The notes below the pieces were generated by a model. That model was not told where the DNA came from. It ran no database searches and saw nothing but the letters and a program-made list of their open reading frames with translations. The position numbers were made by a program, and so were the translations under genes. From the NCBI GenBank assembly GCA_964455335.1, contig CAYVVW010000146.1, forward strand, positions 1-5,360: 5,360 nucleotides of DNA, given 5' to 3'. This stretch comes from Marvinbryantia sp964455335 (GTDB lineage Bacteria > Bacillota > Clostridia > Lachnospirales > Lachnospiraceae). Of this stretch, positions 4,240-5,360 are shown one piece after another; position 1 is the first letter of the stretch, and each line of letters opens with the position of its first letter.

Positions 4240-5360
4240 TTAGAACAGGCCAGAGATCTTCCCATTCTCATCCACGTCGATGCGCTCCGCGGCCGGAACT
4301 TTCGGCAGTCCGGGCATGGTCATGATCTCGCCCGTCAGCGCGACGATGAATCCCGCGCCCGCGCTGATTTTCAGGTTGCGCACGGTCACCTCAAATCCGG
4401 TCGGCGCGCCGAGCTTCGTCTGGTCGTCCGTCAGGCTGTACTGCGTCTTTGCCATGCAGATCGGGCAGTTCGCGTACCCGAGCGCGGTCAGCTCTTTCGC
4501 CTGCTTTGCGGCATTCGCCGTCAGCACGGCGCGGCTTCCGCCGTAGATCTTTTGCACGATCGCGTTCAGCTTGTCCTCGATGCTGCCTTCCAATTCGTAA
4601 GAATAGGTGAAGTCATTCGGCTGCTCGCAGAGTTTTACCACTTCCTGCGCAAGGGCCTTTCCGCCCTCGCCGCCCTTTGCCCACACTTCCGAGAGCACCA
4701 CGTTTACGCCGAGTTCCTTGCACTTTTCTTCCACCAGCTTCAACTCGGCCTCGGTGTCGGTCGGGAATGCGTTGATGGCGACGACGCACGGCAGCTTGTA
4801 GACGTCCGTGATGTTGCTCACATGCTTCAGCAGGTTTGGAAGGCCCGCTTCCAAAGCCGTCAGGTTTTCATTGTTCAGGTCGGCTTTCGCAACGCCGCCG
4901 TTGTATTTCAGCGCGCGCACCGTCGCGACGATGACCACGGCGTTCGGCTTTAAGCCCGCCATGCGGCACTTGATGTCCAGGAACTTCTCCGCTCCGAGAT
5001 CCGCGCCGAAGCCCGCCTCTGTCACGGTGTAGTCCGCAAGTTTCAGCGCCATCTTTGTCGCCGTCACGGAGTTGCAGCCATGCGCGATGTTCGCGAACGG
5101 GCCGCCGTGCACGATGGCCGGCACATGCTCTAAGGTCTGCACCAGGTTTGGCTTTAAGGCATCCTTCAAAAGCGCGGTCATCGCGCCCTCCGCGTGCAGG
5201 TCGCCCGCCGTCACCGGTTTTTGCTCCGATGCCTTGCCATAGGTGTAGCCGACAATGATGCGCGCCAGGCGCGCCTTGAGATCCGTGATGTCGCTCGCGA
5301 GGCAAAGCACCGCCATGATCTCGGATGCCACCGTGATGTCATAGCCGTCCTCTCTCGGCA
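4240..5360 (-). CDS. fhs: Formate--tetrahydrofolate ligase, C-terminal part (5' end outside window)
   Basis: This enzyme joins formate to tetrahydrofolate using ATP, giving 10-formyl-tetrahydrofolate for purine and formyl-methionine synthesis, or for the methyl branch of the acetyl-CoA pathway in acetogens. The frame is open to the right edge and gives about 372 residues, beginning PREDGYDITVASEIMAV. The family is about 555-560 residues, so roughly 185 residues, including the ATP-binding P-loop, lie outside the window. Strong family signatures are present: DLHAEGAMTALLKDALKPNL, VHGGPFANIAHGCNSV, VVIVATVRALKYNGG, GLPNLLKH and the C-terminal LTGEIMTMPGLPK. The ending DVDENGKISGLF matches the normal C-terminus. 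The Val codon GTG at 5331 is internal, not the start. The downstream channel gene suggests formate supply or release. Reverse action, making ATP from formyl-THF, is known in purine fermenters and cannot be excluded. Confidence 0.97.
   Translation of the reverse strand, partial: PREDGYDITVASEIMAVLCLASDITDLKARLARIIVGYTYGKASEQKPVTAGDLHAEGAMTALLKDALKPNLVQTLEHVPAIVHGGPFANIAHGCNSVTATKMALKLADYTVTEAGFGADLGAEKFLDIKCRMAGLKPNAVVIVATVRALKYNGGVAKADLNNENLTALEAGLPNLLKHVSNITDVYKLPCVVAINAFPTDTEAELKLVEEKCKELGVNVVLSEVWAKGGEGGKALAQEVVKLCEQPNDFTYSYELEGSIEDKLNAIVQKIYGGSRAVLTANAAKQAKELTALGYANCPICMAKTQYSLTDDQTKLGAPTGFEVTVRNLKISAGAGFIVALTGEIMTMPGLPKVPAAERIDVDENGKISGLF

Noticed and set aside
3817..4953. 378-codon plus-strand open frame
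   Set aside because: It runs antisense across both the channel gene and fhs, two clearly recognised families, and crosses their boundary; its composition is typical of a GC-rich shadow.
1..5360. CRISPR array, insertion sequence ends, riboswitch or retroelement
   Set aside because: No regularly spaced repeats, transposase, terminal inverted repeats with target duplication, or recognisable riboswitch core were seen.

Overview
The window looks like a chromosomal stretch from an anaerobic, moderately GC-rich Gram-positive bacterium, most likely in the clostridial part of the Firmicutes. This is an inference from three things: a tRNA-Trp gene that does not encode its 3' CCA, a formate--tetrahydrofolate ligase next to a formate/nitrite-type channel, and consensus -35/-10 and Shine-Dalgarno sequences. 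The genus cannot be read from the sequence. Every protein gene is on the minus strand; the only plus-strand gene is the 3' part of a tRNA at the left edge.

Layout by plus-strand position. 1-53: 3' two thirds of tRNA-Trp(CCA). 54-207: non-coding, holding a long inverted repeat (61-109), a probable terminator for the integrase (minus strand, 111-138) and a probable terminator for the tRNA transcript (plus strand, 154-187). 208-1434: a complete tyrosine recombinase (integrase). 1471-1596: a possible 41-residue ORF, in the same frame as the integrase and separated from its GTG-extended frame by one TGA. 1611-2618: a YajO-type aldo/keto reductase. 2615-2803: a possible 62-residue ORF that fills the gap between its neighbours. 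2814-3248: D-aminoacyl-tRNA deacylase (dtd). 3270-3456: an intergenic region with the dtd promoter, several short direct repeats and two consecutive terminators. 3457-4224: a formate/nitrite transporter family channel. 4240-5360: the C-terminal two thirds of formate--tetrahydrofolate ligase (fhs), running off the right edge.

Functionally there are three blocks, read right to left. The first is a one-carbon unit: fhs activates formate onto tetrahydrofolate, and the channel 15 bases downstream moves formate across the membrane; it ends at a strong double terminator. The second starts at a near-consensus promoter and reads dtd, perhaps a small ORF, then the reductase, with no terminator seen before the integrase. 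The third is the integrase beside the 3' end of tRNA-Trp, a classic integration target. No second copy of the tRNA 3' end was found in the window, so this is either one end of a larger element or a stranded integrase left by one.

I did not find a clearly new multi-gene system. The items most worth a second look are the tRNA-integrase junction, the two small ORFs that fit their gaps closely, and the triplicated GGATTTNNCGT motif around the dtd promoter.
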